A stretch of 64,000 bases of DNA from Variovorax sp. KK3 (GTDB lineage Bacteria > Pseudomonadota > Gammaproteobacteria > Burkholderiales > Burkholderiaceae_C), in assembly GCF_001984055.1 (NCBI RefSeq), contig NZ_LYVO01000028.1, positions 1 to 64,000 of the forward strand. Direction: 5' to 3'. This document shows, in pieces, positions 50,741 through 60,535 of this stretch; positions within the stretch are counted from its first letter, which is position 1, and each line of letters begins with the position of its first letter. The notes below the pieces were generated by a model, which saw nothing but the letters and a program-made list of their open reading frames with translations, did no database searches and was not told where the DNA came from. A program made the translations under genes and the position numbers.

Positions 50741-51379
50741 TCAGGCGGGCTGTTTTCGCGCCCAAACGATGCAGCGCTCCGCATCAAGGCCGGGCACGTC
50801 CAGTTGTTCCACGTGAAACACCTCAACGCTGGCAGGCACCTGCGCCAGTTCGTCAACCGGCTTCCTGCCTTTCATGGCCATCCAAATGCCGTCGTCCGCC
50901 AGGAGGTGCGAGGAGCCCGCGAAAAAGTCAGGCAAGGATGCGAAGGCGCGCGAGCTGATCAGTTCATATTGCCCACTGAGCGACTCCACGCGTGCATGCT
51001 TTCCCCGAAGATTCGGGAGCTGCAGCTCACCGGCCACTTGTTGCACAAAGGCCGCCTTCTTGGCGACAGCATCCAGGCATTCCACGGCGATATCCGCTCG
51101 CATGATGGCGATGACCGCACCCGGGAGGCCCGCACCGGCGCCCACGTCGAGCAAAGTCGCCCTCCCCGGCCATTGACGAGCCAGGGGAACAACAACGGCC
51201 AAGCTGTCAAGCAAGTGATGGGTCAGCACACTGGCGGAGTCACGAAGCGCCGTGAGGTTGTAAACCTTGTTCCATTTCAGGATCAATGCGGCGTAGGCCA
51301 GCAATCTTTCACTTTGCAGGTCGTCCAGTTGGAGCCCCAGCTTCGCCGCGCCGTCGCGCAGCACGCCCGCCGCGATCAT
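50741..51379 (-). CDS. rsmG: 16S rRNA (guanine(527)-N7)-methyltransferase RsmG
   Basis: 212 residues. SAM-binding Rossmann fold with the motif [17 protein letters not shown] (about 77-93), preceded by [12 protein letters not shown] and followed by [10 protein letters not shown]. It methylates G527 in the 530 loop of 16S rRNA; loss gives low-level streptomycin resistance. ATG overlaps the mnmG TGA (51376-51379). Contains a parS-like site near its C-terminal codons, which encode VFHVEQ. Confidence 0.97.
   Translation of the reverse strand: MIAAGVLRDGAAKLGLQLDDLQSERLLAYAALILKWNKVYNLTALRDSASVLTHHLLDSLAVVVPLARQWPGRATLLDVGAGAGLPGAVIAIMRADIAVECLDAVAKKAAFVQQVAGELQLPNLRGKHARVESLSGQYELISSRAFASLPDFFAGSSHLLADDGIWMAMKGRKPVDELAQVPASVEVFHVEQLDVPGLDAERCIVWARKQPA
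50805..50820. other. parS site inside rsmG (15 of 16 matches)
   Basis: TGTTCCACGTGAAACA differs from consensus TGTTTCACGTGAAACA at one base. Lies in codons for F-H-V-E-Q near the rsmG 3' end. It sits 2.2 kb from the parB start, where ParB loading sites are usually found. Confidence 0.85.
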
Positions 51380-53322
51380 TCGGCGGCCGTCTGCGTCACC
51401 GCGGCAGCGTCCCGCGAAAAGGCGCGATGCCCGCGTTTGCGAAGATGGATCAGCAAAAGGGAAACCGCAGCCGGCGTGACGCCCGAGATTCGAGAAGCCT
51501 GGCCCAGCGTTTCCGGGCGATGCTTCGCCAACTTCTGGCGCACCTCGAAGCTCAGCGCAGTGACTTGGCCGTAGTCCAGATCGGCAGGCAACTGCAGATT
51601 CTCGAAATGCGCCGCGCGCTCGACCTCGTCTTGCTGGCGATCGATGTAGCCAGCGTACTTGGCGGCAATCTCGATCTGTTCGATCTCGGATTTCCCAAGC
51701 GGCTGGTCAGACGCGTACTTCCCGCCGTCCAGCGACATCAGCGACGCGTAGTCGACATTGGGCCGACGCAGCAGATCGCCCAAGTTGTATTCATGCTCGA
51801 TGGCCTTGCCGAGAACGCGCGCTGACTCATCGGGCGGCAGGTTGCGAGGGTTCACCCAGATCGAACGAAGTCGTTCTGTTTCACGTGAAACAAGATCGCG
51901 CTTGCGCGAGAACGCATCCCAGTGCGCATCGTCCACCAATCCAAGCCGCCGGCCAGCCTCGGTCAGCCGCATGTCGGCGTTGTCCTCGCGAAGCTGGAGA
52001 CGGAATTCGGCCCGGCTGGTGAACATGCGGTAGGGCTCGGTCACGCCCTTCGTGATCAGGTCATCGACCAGCACACCCAAATAGGCCTCATCGCGCCGCG
52101 GCAACCAAGCCGCTTCTTCCCTGCACAGCAGCGCCGCATTGATGCCGGCAAACAAACCCTGCGCCGCCGCCTCCTCATAGCCCGTGGTGCCGTTGATCTG
52201 CCCGGCAAAAAACAAGCCCTGAATGGCGCGCGTTTCGAAGCTACTCTTGAGCCCGCGCGGGTCGAAGTAGTCGTACTCGATGGCGTAGCCCGGGCGCAGG
52301 ATGTGAGCGTTCTCCAGTCCGGCCATCGACCGCACCAGCTGATACTGGACGTCGAAAGGCAGACTGGTCGAAATGCCGTTCGGGTAGTACTCGTTGGTCG
52401 TCAGGCCCTCGGGCTCGAGAAAGATCTGGTGGCTTTCCTTGTCAGCGAAGCGGTTGATCTTGTCTTCCACGCTCGGGCAGTAGCGCGGTCCGACCCCATC
52501 GATCTTGCCGGTGAACATCGGGCTCCGGTCGAAGCCCGAGCGAATGATCTCGTGCGTCCTCGCATTCGTATTCGTGATCCAGCACGGCATCTGTTCGGGA
52601 TGCATCTCCTGCCGACCCATGAAGCTGAACACCGGCATCGGCCCTGCCCCACCTGGCATGCCATCGCCCGGCTGCTCGACGCACTTCGAGAAATCGATGC
52701 TGCGCCCATCCAGCCGCGGCGGCGTTCCCGTCTTGAGCCGACCCTGCGGCAGCCTGAGCTCCTTCAGACGCGCAGACAGGCTGACGGCCGGCGGGTCACC
52801 CGCACGGCCAGCCTGGTAGTTGTCGAGGCCCACATGAATGCGGCCATCGAGAAAGGTGCCGGCCGTCAGCACCACGGCACGCGCACGAAACGCGATTCCA
52901 ACCTGCGTCACCGCACCGACCACCCGATCGCCCTCGACCATCAAGTCGTCGACGGCCTGCTGAAACAGCGACAAGTTGGGCTGGTTCTCCAGCCGCCGTC
53001 GAATCGCAGCCTTATAGAGAACGCGGTCGGCTTGCGCGCGCGTCGCACGCACAGCCGGGCCTTTGCTCGAATTGAGGATGCGGAACTGAATGCCCGCCTC
53101 ATCGGTCGCGATCGCCATCGCCCCGCCAAGCGCGTCGACCTCCTTGACGAGGTGCCCCTTGCCGATGCCGCCGATCGACGGATTGCAACTCATCTGCCCC
53201 AGCGTCTCGATATTGTGGGTGAGCAGCAGCGTGCGTGCGCCCATGCGCGCGGAGGCCAGCGCGGCTTCGGTACCGGCATGGCCGCCGCCGACGACGATCA
53301 CATCGAATTCTTCGGGGTACAG
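51376..53322 (-). CDS. mnmG: tRNA uridine-5-carboxymethylaminomethyl modification enzyme MnmG (GidA)
   Basis: 648 residues (E. coli 629). FAD-binding [14 protein letters not shown] (about 11-24), [29 protein letters not shown], catalytic Cys motif in [13 protein letters not shown] [11 protein letters not shown], and C-terminal tRNA/MnmE-binding helical domain ([13 protein letters not shown]). With MnmE and folate it installs the cmnm5 group at U34. Overlaps rsmG by ATGA and begins the origin-proximal cluster mnmG-rsmG-lysE-parA-hydrolase-parB. It carries a perfect parS site in its coding sequence. Confidence 0.97.
   Translation of the reverse strand: MYPEEFDVIVVGGGHAGTEAALASARMGARTLLLTHNIETLGQMSCNPSIGGIGKGHLVKEVDALGGAMAIATDEAGIQFRILNSSKGPAVRATRAQADRVLYKAAIRRRLENQPNLSLFQQAVDDLMVEGDRVVGAVTQVGIAFRARAVVLTAGTFLDGRIHVGLDNYQAGRAGDPPAVSLSARLKELRLPQGRLKTGTPPRLDGRSIDFSKCVEQPGDGMPGGAGPMPVFSFMGRQEMHPEQMPCWITNTNARTHEIIRSGFDRSPMFTGKIDGVGPRYCPSVEDKINRFADKESHQIFLEPEGLTTNEYYPNGISTSLPFDVQYQLVRSMAGLENAHILRPGYAIEYDYFDPRGLKSSFETRAIQGLFFAGQINGTTGYEEAAAQGLFAGINAALLCREEAAWLPRRDEAYLGVLVDDLITKGVTEPYRMFTSRAEFRLQLREDNADMRLTEAGRRLGLVDDAHWDAFSRKRDLVSRETERLRSIWVNPRNLPPDESARVLGKAIEHEYNLGDLLRRPNVDYASLMSLDGGKYASDQPLGKSEIEQIEIAAKYAGYIDRQQDEVERAAHFENLQLPADLDYGQVTALSFEVRQKLAKHRPETLGQASRISGVTPAAVSLLLIHLRKRGHRAFSRDAAAVTQTAAE
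51877..51892. other. Perfect parS site inside mnmG
   Basis: TGTTTCACGTGAAACA is an exact 16-base match to the bacterial consensus. It lies in codons for L-V-S-R-E-T of MnmG (about residue 480) and 3.3 kb upstream of parB, a standard place for ParB nucleation. Confidence 0.95.
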
Positions 53323-53462
53323 CATGGAGAGAGGCGCACGGCGCGCGCGCTGGCGGAAAGGGGCGCCAATTTTAGTCGCCGGCGCCGCCCTGCGTAGGAT
53401 GCAGGGACAAGGCGAATGGCTGCGCGCGCCCGTCGAAAGGCGCACTCCGCGGCTACGCAGCG

Positions 53463-53648
53463 CTATGCTTTTTGTAGCAACACAGCACCGCTGCCAGCGC
53501 CCGTGCGGGCGCCGCGCGACCTGCTTCGTTCGACGACGGCCCAATGCGTGCGCGTCACGTCCAGCACACGCACGATGCGATGCGCCGGACTCTGCAATCT
53601 CACGGCCAGCGGCTCACCCGCCAGCCCTCGCAACAACCGATGCAGCAT
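53463..53648 (-). CDS. Small basic hypothetical protein (61 aa)
   Basis: A possible gene beginning 2 bp after the DUF1328 stop. The product is Arg/Leu-rich ([36 protein letters not shown]) with a Gly/Ser/Arg tail. The N-terminal half looks like a folded small protein; the tail is low complexity. No ribosome site is obvious apart from coupling to the preceding gene. It may not be real. Confidence 0.35.
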   Translation of the reverse strand: MLHRLLRGLAGEPLAVRLQSPAHRIVRVLDVTRTHWAVVERSRSRGARTGAGSGAVLLQKA

Positions 53649-53650
53649 CG

Positions 53651-53836
53651 TCAGTCCAACGCTTTCTTGGCCGCGCCGATGCCCAGTGCCGCCAGCACCA
53701 GGAACACGATCGCGATGATCAGGAACAGGCCGAACAGCAGCTTCGCGATACCGGCAGCACCGGCAGCCACACCGCCGAAACCCAATGCAGCCGCGATCAG
53801 CGAGATCACGGCAAAAATGATGGCGTACTTCAACAT
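53651..53836 (-). CDS. DUF1328-family small membrane protein
   Basis: 61 residues with two transmembrane segments: [20 protein letters not shown] and [22 protein letters not shown]. Matches DUF1328 (YtjA-like), short inner-membrane proteins often linked to envelope stress and of unknown function. GGAGAACGTTC is a good ribosome site before the ATG. Upstream is a 189-bp gap facing the GstA gene with no recognised element. Confidence 0.92.
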   Translation of the reverse strand: MLKYAIIFAVISLIAAALGFGGVAAGAAGIAKLLFGLFLIIAIVFLVLAALGIGAAKKALD

Positions 53837-54025
53837 GAACGTTCTCCTTGGCTGCAGACCCCTGCCGCAGCGCTAAGGACTGTAGAGTCGCCGCCCCTGC
53901 GAGCCCGGTAGTCGCCCCCCGCAGCGCACCGTAGGACAAGGCAAGTTGTCCTTGAAGACCTCAGCGAAGACGCTAGCATCGCTCCTCCCTCCCGAGAACC
54001 AATCCATCAAACCTGGAGCATTCGA

Positions 54026-54634
54026 ATGAAGCTGTACTACTCACCGGGCGCCTGCTCGCTCTCCCCGCACATCGCCTTGCGCGAAGCCGGCGTCGCCTTC
54101 GAGCCCGTGCTGGCGAGCACCAAGAGCCACAAGCTGAAGGACGGCACCGACTACTACGGCATCAACCCCCTGGGCTACGTGCCGATGCTCGAACTCGACG
54201 ACGGCACCCGCTTGCGCGAAGGCCCGGCCATCGTGCAATACATCGCCGACCTCGCACCCACCAAGAACTTGGCGCCCGCCGCCGGCACGCTGTCGCGCTA
54301 CCGCCTGCAGGAGTGGCTCACCTTCATCGGCACCGAGATCCACAAGACCTATTCGCCCTTCTTCAACCCCGCCATGCCCGACGAGGCGAAGGCCGTCTTC
54401 AAGTCCAAGCTCGAGTCGCGCTACGAGTGGCTCAACCGCGAGCTCGAGGGCAAGGAGTACCTGATGGGCGAGCACTTCACCGTCGCCGACGGCTACCTCT
54501 TCACCGTCACCAACTGGGCCAAGCCGGTCGGCATCGACCTGTCGCCCTACCCGAACGTGCAAGCCTGGCACGCACGCGTGGGCGCGCGCCCGGCCGTGCA
54601 AGAGGCGCTCAAGGTCGAAGGCCTGAGCAAGTAA
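54026..54634 (+). CDS. gstA: Glutathione S-transferase GstA
   Basis: 202 residues, beta class. Start MKLYYSPGACSLSPHIALREAG with the cysteine at residue 10 that forms the active-site thiol, GYVPMLELDDG (glutathione contacts) and the C-terminal helical domain with HFTVADGYLFTVTNW. Matches E. coli GstA closely in pattern. Conjugates glutathione to electrophiles in the cytoplasm. Convergent with the MFS gene 15 bp away. Confidence 0.95.
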   Translation: MKLYYSPGACSLSPHIALREAGVAFEPVLASTKSHKLKDGTDYYGINPLGYVPMLELDDGTRLREGPAIVQYIADLAPTKNLAPAAGTLSRYRLQEWLTFIGTEIHKTYSPFFNPAMPDEAKAVFKSKLESRYEWLNRELEGKEYLMGEHFTVADGYLFTVTNWAKPVGIDLSPYPNVQAWHARVGARPAVQEALKVEGLSK

Positions 54635-54649
54635 GCAGACGCGTGGCGC

Positions 54650-55870
54650 TCAGCCGGCCAGCGGCCGCTGCCGCCACGCCAGCAGGGCCCCGACCCACAG
54701 CGTGAGGGCCGAGGCCACCAGGCCGCGCGCCAGCCCCCCCGGCCCGTCGGAAATCCATCCGGTCACGGTCGGCCCCACGATCTGCCCCAGTGCGAACACG
54801 ATGGTGAACGCGCTGATGCCCGCGGCCCATTGCGGCGCCGGCAGGTTGTGGCGCACCAGCGCGGTCGTCGACGCCACCACCGACAGGAACACCGCGCCGA
54901 ACAGCAGCCCCGACAGCAAAGCCACCGGCCATGACGCGCTGAGCACCGGCAGCAGCGTCGCCGCGCCCAGCAGCAGGTTGAGGAAGGCCTGCGGCTCGCC
55001 GCCGCGATAACGATCGAGCAGCCCCGCCCACAATCGAGCCGAAGCCACGCAGGCCACACCGAGCAGTGCATAGAAGGTGGTGATGCCACCGGTGCTCGCG
55101 CCCTCTTCGCGCAATAGCGCGATCACGAAAGTCATGTAGCCGATGTAGCCCATGCCGAAGCACATGTACCCCGCCAGCGCCCAGCCGAAGCGCCGCACGC
55201 CAGGCCCCGCGCCGGCGCCGGCCGCCGGCGCAGCTCCACCGGCGCCCGGTCGATCCTGCTGCGCCGGCATCGCACGCACCGCCAACGCCAGCAAGACGGT
55301 GGCCGCCACGCTGGCCGCCGCCAGCGCCCACCAGGCCCAGGCCCACCCGTGCGCGCGGCCCGCGGCCGACTGCAGGGCCAGCGGCACCAGCAGTGCCGAC
55401 AAGGTGATGCCGAAGCCGGTGCCGCCGTAATAGAGCCCCAGCAATAGCCCCGTGCGCGCAGGCTGCAGCGCACCGAGCCGCGCGGCCAGCACGCCGCCGG
55501 CCACGAACACCCACGCACTGGCCAGGCCCGCCAGCAGACGCTGCACGAGCAGGGCCGGCGCCGACGTGAAGAAGCCACTGGCCGCCATGAACAGGCTCGC
55601 CAGCATGCAGCCGCCGACCAGCAGCCGCGTGTGGTCGAGGCGCCGCATCATGGCCGGCATCATCAATGCGCCCACCAGGTAGCCCGCCGCGTTCGCCGTG
55701 TTCATGCCGCCCGCGAGCGCGTAGCTCCAGCCCAGGTCGGCCCGCATCGGCGGCAACAGCAGTCCATACGAGAAGCGCGTGATGCCCAGCGACACCGCAG
55801 CCCCCATCGACAGCGCCACCGCCAGGCGAAGGGCCTGGCCCGGTGTGATCGAAGTGCTGGGGCTCGTCAT
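54650..55870 (-). CDS. MFS transporter, YbfB/YjiJ-type
   Basis: 406 residues with about 12 transmembrane helices. Start MTSPSTSITPG then ALRLAVALSMGAAVSLGITRFSYGLLLPPMRADLGWSY, the mark of the YbfB/YjiJ group. Central cytoplasmic loop rich in Ala/Gly/Pro (PAQQDRPGAGGAAPAAGAGAG). Substrates of the group are unknown; drug or metabolite efflux has been suggested. An in-frame ATG at 55912 is less likely. Convergent with gstA, divergent from the OYE gene 120 bp away. Confidence 0.9.
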   Translation of the reverse strand: MTSPSTSITPGQALRLAVALSMGAAVSLGITRFSYGLLLPPMRADLGWSYALAGGMNTANAAGYLVGALMMPAMMRRLDHTRLLVGGCMLASLFMAASGFFTSAPALLVQRLLAGLASAWVFVAGGVLAARLGALQPARTGLLLGLYYGGTGFGITLSALLVPLALQSAAGRAHGWAWAWWALAAASVAATVLLALAVRAMPAQQDRPGAGGAAPAAGAGAGPGVRRFGWALAGYMCFGMGYIGYMTFVIALLREEGASTGGITTFYALLGVACVASARLWAGLLDRYRGGEPQAFLNLLLGAATLLPVLSASWPVALLSGLLFGAVFLSVVASTTALVRHNLPAPQWAAGISAFTIVFALGQIVGPTVTGWISDGPGGLARGLVASALTLWVGALLAWRQRPLAG

Positions 55871-55990
55871 GGACTGCGGCGATTCTGCGGCATGCCCGTC
55901 GCCTAGCACCAAACCGACAACCTCGTGCGTGCGGGCCCGCGCGCGTCGGCGTACTGTCGCGGGTCTTCAAGCAACCATCCGCAGGTGCCG

Positions 55991-57094
55991 ATGTCCTCTC
56001 TTTTCGACCCTCTCCAGGCCGGCCAGCTCCAGCTTGCCAACCGCGTCGTCATGGCCCCGCTCACGCGCAACCGCTCGCCCAACGCGGTGCCTCAACCGAT
56101 CGCCGCCACCTACTACGCGCAGCGCGCCGCCGCCGGCCTGCTGATCACCGAGGCCACCGCCATCAGCCACCAGGGCCAGGGCTATGCCGACGTGCCCGGC
56201 CTCTACGGCGTGGAACAGCTCGAAGCCTGGAAGCACGTCACCGATGCCGTGCATGCCAAGGGCGGCAAGATCGTCGTGCAGCTGTGGCACGTGGGCCGCG
56301 TGTCGCACAACGAACTGCAGCCGGATGGCGGCCAGCCCGTCGCACCCTCCGCCATCACCGCCAAGACCAAGACCGTGCTGATCAAGGACGGCGTGCCCAC
56401 CTTCGTCGAGACCTCGGCACCGCGCGCGCTCGATGCCGAAGAGCTGCCCGGCATCGTCCACACCTACGCCGCGGCCGCCCGCAATGCCGTGCACACCGCC
56501 GGCTTCGACGGTGTCGAGGTGCATGGCGCCAACGGCTACCTGCTCGACCAGTTTCTCAAGACCGGCAGCAACCATCGCGACGACGACTACGGCGGCAGCA
56601 TCGAGAACCGTGCACGCCTGCTGCTCGAGGTCACGCGTGCCGTGGTCGATGCCGTGGGCGGCGGCATTACGGGCATTCGCCTGTCGCCGGTCACGCCGGC
56701 CAACGACGCGCACGATGCCGACCCGCAGCCGCTCTTCGAGTACGTGGTGAAGCAGCTCGCGCCTCTGGGACTGGCCTATGTCCACATCATCGAAGGCGCC
56801 ACCGGCGGCCCGCGCGAGATCGACGACCGACCCTTCGACTACGAAGCCCTGAAGGCCGCCTACCGCCAGGCCGGCGGCAAAGGCGCCTGGATGGTGAACA
56901 ACGGCTACGACAAGCCGCTGGCCGAAGCAGCGCTGAAGGAAGGCGACGACCTGGTCGCCTTCGGCAAGCCCTTCATCTCCAACCCCGACCTGGTACGCCG
57001 CCTGAAGGAAGGCGCCCCGCTCAACCCGTGGGACAAGAACACCTTCTACGGCGGTGGCGAGAAGGGCTACATCGACTACCCGGCGCTCGCCTGA
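55991..57094 (+). CDS. Old Yellow Enzyme-family alkene reductase (NemA-like)
   Basis: 367 residues, FMN-dependent TIM barrel. LFDPLQAGQLQLANRVVMAPLTRNRS at the start, HGANGYLLDQFLKTGSNHRDDDYGGSIENR with the catalytic His/Asn pair (about 184-187), and the phosphate-binding end FGKPFISNPDLVRRL. Reduces activated alkenes, nitro compounds or quinones with NADPH, as E. coli NemA. Its last 19 bp overlap the end of the facing histidine kinase gene. Confidence 0.94.
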   Translation: MSSLFDPLQAGQLQLANRVVMAPLTRNRSPNAVPQPIAATYYAQRAAAGLLITEATAISHQGQGYADVPGLYGVEQLEAWKHVTDAVHAKGGKIVVQLWHVGRVSHNELQPDGGQPVAPSAITAKTKTVLIKDGVPTFVETSAPRALDAEELPGIVHTYAAAARNAVHTAGFDGVEVHGANGYLLDQFLKTGSNHRDDDYGGSIENRARLLLEVTRAVVDAVGGGITGIRLSPVTPANDAHDADPQPLFEYVVKQLAPLGLAYVHIIEGATGGPREIDDRPFDYEALKAAYRQAGGKGAWMVNNGYDKPLAEAALKEGDDLVAFGKPFISNPDLVRRLKEGAPLNPWDKNTFYGGGEKGYIDYPALA

Positions 57095-58494
57095 GCCGGC
57101 GCCGACGCTGAGCCCGGCGCCGCGGCCGGCGTGGCGCGAAAGGCCACGCCGACCCGCAGCCCGCCCGCCTCGCTCGCCTTCTCGAAGCGCAGCTCCGCGT
57201 CGAGCAGCGCCGCATAGCGCGCAACGATCGCCAGGCCCAGTCCGGCGCCCTGCCCCAGCTTCTGGCCCTCCGGCCCCTGCGACCAGCGCGCCGTCACCGC
57301 ACGGCGCATCTCATCGTCGATGCCCGGCCCGTCGTCGGCGACCGACAGAGTGCGCCCCGCCAGCTCGATCGTGATGGTGCGCCCGCCGTAGCGCAGCGCG
57401 TTGTCGATCAGGTTGTCGAGGATGCCCTCGACCAGCGCCGCATTGGCCTGCACCGTCACCGGCGCGTCCAGGCCCAGCGCGCCCAGGTCCACGCCCTGCG
57501 CATCGGCGCGCGCGAGGTGCCGGAGCACCGCCTGCTCCACCAGCATGTCCAGCCGCAGCGGCTCGCGCTGCAGTGCCGTGTGCCCCTCGTCGGCCAGCGC
57601 CAGTCCCAGCAGCTGATCGACCAGGCGACTCGCGCGCGACTGGCTGGCGGCGATCTGCTGCAGCTGCTCGCGCCACACCGCCGGCGCGTGCTGCGCCAGC
57701 CCGTAGTCGGCCAGCGCGCGGATGCCCGCGAGCGGCGTGCGCAGCTCGTGCGCCACGTTGCCCGCGAACTCGCGCTGCGCCCGCACGCTGTAGCCGAGCC
57801 GCTCGAACAACGCATTGAGCGTTTCGCCCAGACGCTCCAGCTCGCGCGAGCTGCGCGCCACCGGCACCGGCGCCAGGTCGGATGCGTCCCGCTGGTCCAG
57901 CGTCTGCCGCAGTTCGCCCAGTGGCCTCAGCTCGCGTTCGATGCGGCGCCACAGCCAGATTGCCAGCAACACCAGCAGCACCAGCTGCGGCGCCAGCGAA
58001 TAGGCCAGCAGCCGCTCGACCAGCGCACTGCGGGCGCGCGTCGTCTGCGCGATCACCACGCGAAAGGCATTGGGCTGCTCGTGGTGCAGGGTCACGGCGC
58101 GCAGCGGGTGCCCCTGGTAGTGGATGTCGGAAAAGCGGTAGCGCGCGCCCTCGTCGGGCTGCGGTGCCTGCAGTCCCGCATGGCCGGCCAGCAGCGAGCC
58201 ATCGGGCCGCAGCACCGCGAAGAACATCGTCTCCGACTGATCGAAGAGCACGCTCGTCACCTCGCGCGGGGACAGGCGCAGTTGGATGTCGCGCTCGTTC
58301 GCCTCGACGTTGGCCGACACCGCGTAGGCATCATCGAGCAGCGAGCGGTCGAAGGCCTGCTCGGTGAAGTGGCTCGCCACCGCCACCGCCACCGCCGTGC
58401 CTCCGAGCCAGGTCAATGCCAGCGGCAGCAGAACCCGCCGCAGCATCCGCCCCGTGAGCGAGGGCGCGCCCGCCTTCGGCGGCGCTTCGCTCAC
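57076..58494 (-). CDS. Sensor histidine kinase of an OmpR-type two-component system
   Basis: 472 residues from a GTG that overlaps the regulator's TGA (GTGA). TM1 (about 20-40) and TM2 (about 168-187) enclose a periplasmic sensor (about 41-167); a HAMP-like linker follows; then the H-box AHELRTPLAG (His about 257), N-box NLIDNALRYGG, and G-boxes DDGPGID and GAGLGLAIV. Autophosphorylates on His and passes phosphate to the response regulator. An Ala/Pro/Ser tail extends the C-terminus. Gene lies beside czcCBA, so metal sensing is likely but unproven. Confidence 0.92.
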   Translation of the reverse strand: MSEAPPKAGAPSLTGRMLRRVLLPLALTWLGGTAVAVAVASHFTEQAFDRSLLDDAYAVSANVEANERDIQLRLSPREVTSVLFDQSETMFFAVLRPDGSLLAGHAGLQAPQPDEGARYRFSDIHYQGHPLRAVTLHHEQPNAFRVVIAQTTRARSALVERLLAYSLAPQLVLLVLLAIWLWRRIERELRPLGELRQTLDQRDASDLAPVPVARSSRELERLGETLNALFERLGYSVRAQREFAGNVAHELRTPLAGIRALADYGLAQHAPAVWREQLQQIAASQSRASRLVDQLLGLALADEGHTALQREPLRLDMLVEQAVLRHLARADAQGVDLGALGLDAPVTVQANAALVEGILDNLIDNALRYGGRTITIELAGRTLSVADDGPGIDDEMRRAVTARWSQGPEGQKLGQGAGLGLAIVARYAALLDAELRFEKASEAGGLRVGVAFRATPAAAPGSASAPAQASAG

Positions 58495-59180
58495 GCAGTG
58501 GCTTCCAGCAAGTAGCCGATGCCGCGCAACGTGCGGATGGCCGCACCGCTGCCCACCAGCTTCTTGCGCAGCCGCGAGATGAAAGCCTCGAGCGCGTTGT
58601 CGCCCAGCGACTCGTCGAAGGTCGAGAGCTTGTCGGACATCGCACGCTTGCTCACGGTGCGGCCCGGCGGGCTCATGAGCTCCCACAGCACTTCGAACTC
58701 GCGTGCCGGCAGGTCGAGCGGAAAGCTGTTCACCGTGAAGCGGCGCGCCTTGCGGTCGAGCTTGAGCCGGCCCAGCGTCGCCACGTCGTCCGTGCCCTGC
58801 GCGCGCCGCACCAGCGCACGCAGGCGTGCTTCCACCTCGGCCAGGTCGAAGGGCTTGCCCAGGTAGTCGTCGGCGCCGGCATCGAGCCCGGCGATGCGCT
58901 CCTCGGTGCGGCCGCGCGCCGTGAGCACGAGCACCGGCGTGCGGTCGCCGCGCGTCCGCGCATGGCGCAGCACGTTGAGACCGCTGGTCAATCCGCTGGT
59001 GGGCGCGGCAGTGGCGGGCAGGTTCAGGTCGAGCAGCACCGCATCGAACAACTGCACGCGCCACAGGTGGTCCGCGTCTTCCGCATTGGCAGCCACGTCG
59101 ACACGGTGGCCCGCATCGTTGAGGCTTCTCAACACCACGCCGCGCAGCACGGCATCGTCTTCGACCAGGAGGATTCGCAT
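58491..59180 (-). CDS. OmpR/PhoB-family response regulator
   Basis: 229 residues. Receiver domain with LLVEDDAVLRG, phosphoacceptor aspartate in AVLLDLNLP (about residue 51), and switch Lys in GKPFDLAEVEARL; C-terminal winged HTH (EFEVLWELMSPPGRTVSKRAMSDKL). A short inserted stretch after the phosphorylation site (ATAAPTSGLTSGLNV) is unusual. It is divergent from czcC with 83 bp between, the likely place of its binding site and of both promoters. Confidence 0.95.
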   Translation of the reverse strand: MRILLVEDDAVLRGVVLRSLNDAGHRVDVAANAEDADHLWRVQLFDAVLLDLNLPATAAPTSGLTSGLNVLRHARTRGDRTPVLVLTARGRTEERIAGLDAGADDYLGKPFDLAEVEARLRALVRRAQGTDDVATLGRLKLDRKARRFTVNSFPLDLPAREFEVLWELMSPPGRTVSKRAMSDKLSTFDESLGDNALEAFISRLRKKLVGSGAAIRTLRGIGYLLEATA

Positions 59181-59263
59181 GGGAGCAGCCCGCAGAAAGA
59201 TACGTGTTTGTACCGCATGCGAGGGTCAGCAGGCCGTCAGCCGCGCGACGCGATAAACAACCC

Positions 59264-60535
59264 ATGAGGAGACGACACCGGGCCGCTTGTGCGGCCCTTT
59301 TGATGGGCGCCGCAGCGTTGCTGCCCGCCACCGCGCAACAGGCACAGCCCCGCACGCTGGGCCTGGACGACGTGCTGTCCGCGAGCCGCGACAACCCCGA
59401 CGTGTTGCTGGCGCGCCAGCAGCTCGCGGCCGCGCGCGCCGACGTGCTGGCAGCCGACCACGCGCCGGCACCGCTCCTGACCGGCAAGCTCAGTTCGATC
59501 GACCTGCAGAACGGCATCGGCAACGGCGGCCTCGGCCGCAAGCGCATCGACAGTTCGCTCGGCATCGACTGGACCTGGGAACGCGGCGGCAAGCGCCGCG
59601 CGCGCACCACCGCGGCCGAGCGCACGGCCGACGCCGCATCGGCCGAACTCGACGACACGCAACTGCAGCAACGCATCGCGGCCGGCAGCGCCTTCTTCGA
59701 CCTGCTCGGCGCACAGGAGCGCATCGCCGAGGTGCAAGAGATCGAGCGCAGCGCAGCACAGCTGGCCTCCACCGCCGAGCGCCGCGTGCAGGCCGGCGAC
59801 CTGCCCGCGCAGGAGTCCGCACGCACCGCCATCGAGGCGCAACGCAGCCGCGTCGAGCTGCGCAGCGCACAGCTCGAACGCGATCGCGCGCAACTGGAGC
59901 TCACGCGACTGCTCGGCCCTGCGGCCGCCGTGCGCGGCCTGGCTGCGCGGCCCGATTGGCCCGCATTGGCGCTGCCCGCACAGGACGCCGACCTGGCCGC
60001 GCTGGTCGACCAGCGTGCCGACGTGCGCGCAGCCCGCGAACGCGCGGCCGCCGCCGAGGCCTCGCTCGCCGCCGCGGAGGCGCAGCGAAGCGCCGACGTG
60101 ACCTGGGGCGTGTCGATCGACCGCTATCCAGGCACATCGAATCGCCTGCTCGAAGTGCGCGCCACCGTGCCCCTGAACTGGGGCTACCGATTCGAAGGCG
60201 AGATCGGTCGCGCACAGGCCCAGTACGCACAAGCGCAGGACCAGCTCGACAAGGCGCGCCATGAAGCCAATGTGGAACTGCAGCGCCTGCGCGAGGAAGC
60301 GCTGGCCAATGCGCAGCGCCTGCAGCGCTTCGAGGAAGACATCCTCACGCGCTCACGCCAGGTCGCCGACAGCGCCGAGTTGGCTTACCGCAAGGGCGCG
60401 ATGTCGCTCACCGACCTGCTCGATGCGCGCCGCACGCTGCGCGCCACGCAGCTCGACGCCATCGCCGCCCGCGTCGATCACGCCAAGGCCGCGCTGGCCT
60501 GGCGCCTGCGCACCCAGCCCCAGGCCTCGCCATGA
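59264..60535 (+). CDS. czcC: Outer-membrane efflux channel CzcC (TolC family)
   Basis: 423 residues. Signal peptide (CAALLMGAAALLPATAQ), then two OEP repeats forming alpha-helical barrel segments with Gln/Arg/Ala-rich heptads (about 40-230 and 235-420). It should trimerise as the outer-membrane duct of an RND efflux pump. The start at 59264 puts the signal sequence first; an upstream in-frame start gives a spurious extension. Overlaps czcB by 4 bp. Divergent from the two-component genes. Confidence 0.88.
   Translation: MRRRHRAACAALLMGAAALLPATAQQAQPRTLGLDDVLSASRDNPDVLLARQQLAAARADVLAADHAPAPLLTGKLSSIDLQNGIGNGGLGRKRIDSSLGIDWTWERGGKRRARTTAAERTADAASAELDDTQLQQRIAAGSAFFDLLGAQERIAEVQEIERSAAQLASTAERRVQAGDLPAQESARTAIEAQRSRVELRSAQLERDRAQLELTRLLGPAAAVRGLAARPDWPALALPAQDADLAALVDQRADVRAARERAAAAEASLAAAEAQRSADVTWGVSIDRYPGTSNRLLEVRATVPLNWGYRFEGEIGRAQAQYAQAQDQLDKARHEANVELQRLREEALANAQRLQRFEEDILTRSRQVADSAELAYRKGAMSLTDLLDARRTLRATQLDAIAARVDHAKAALAWRLRTQPQASP

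Noticed and set aside
47679..53322. A replication origin (oriC) inside the par/mnmG cluster
   Set aside because: No cluster of DnaA boxes or long AT-rich unwinding region was seen; only the parS sites indicate proximity to the origin.
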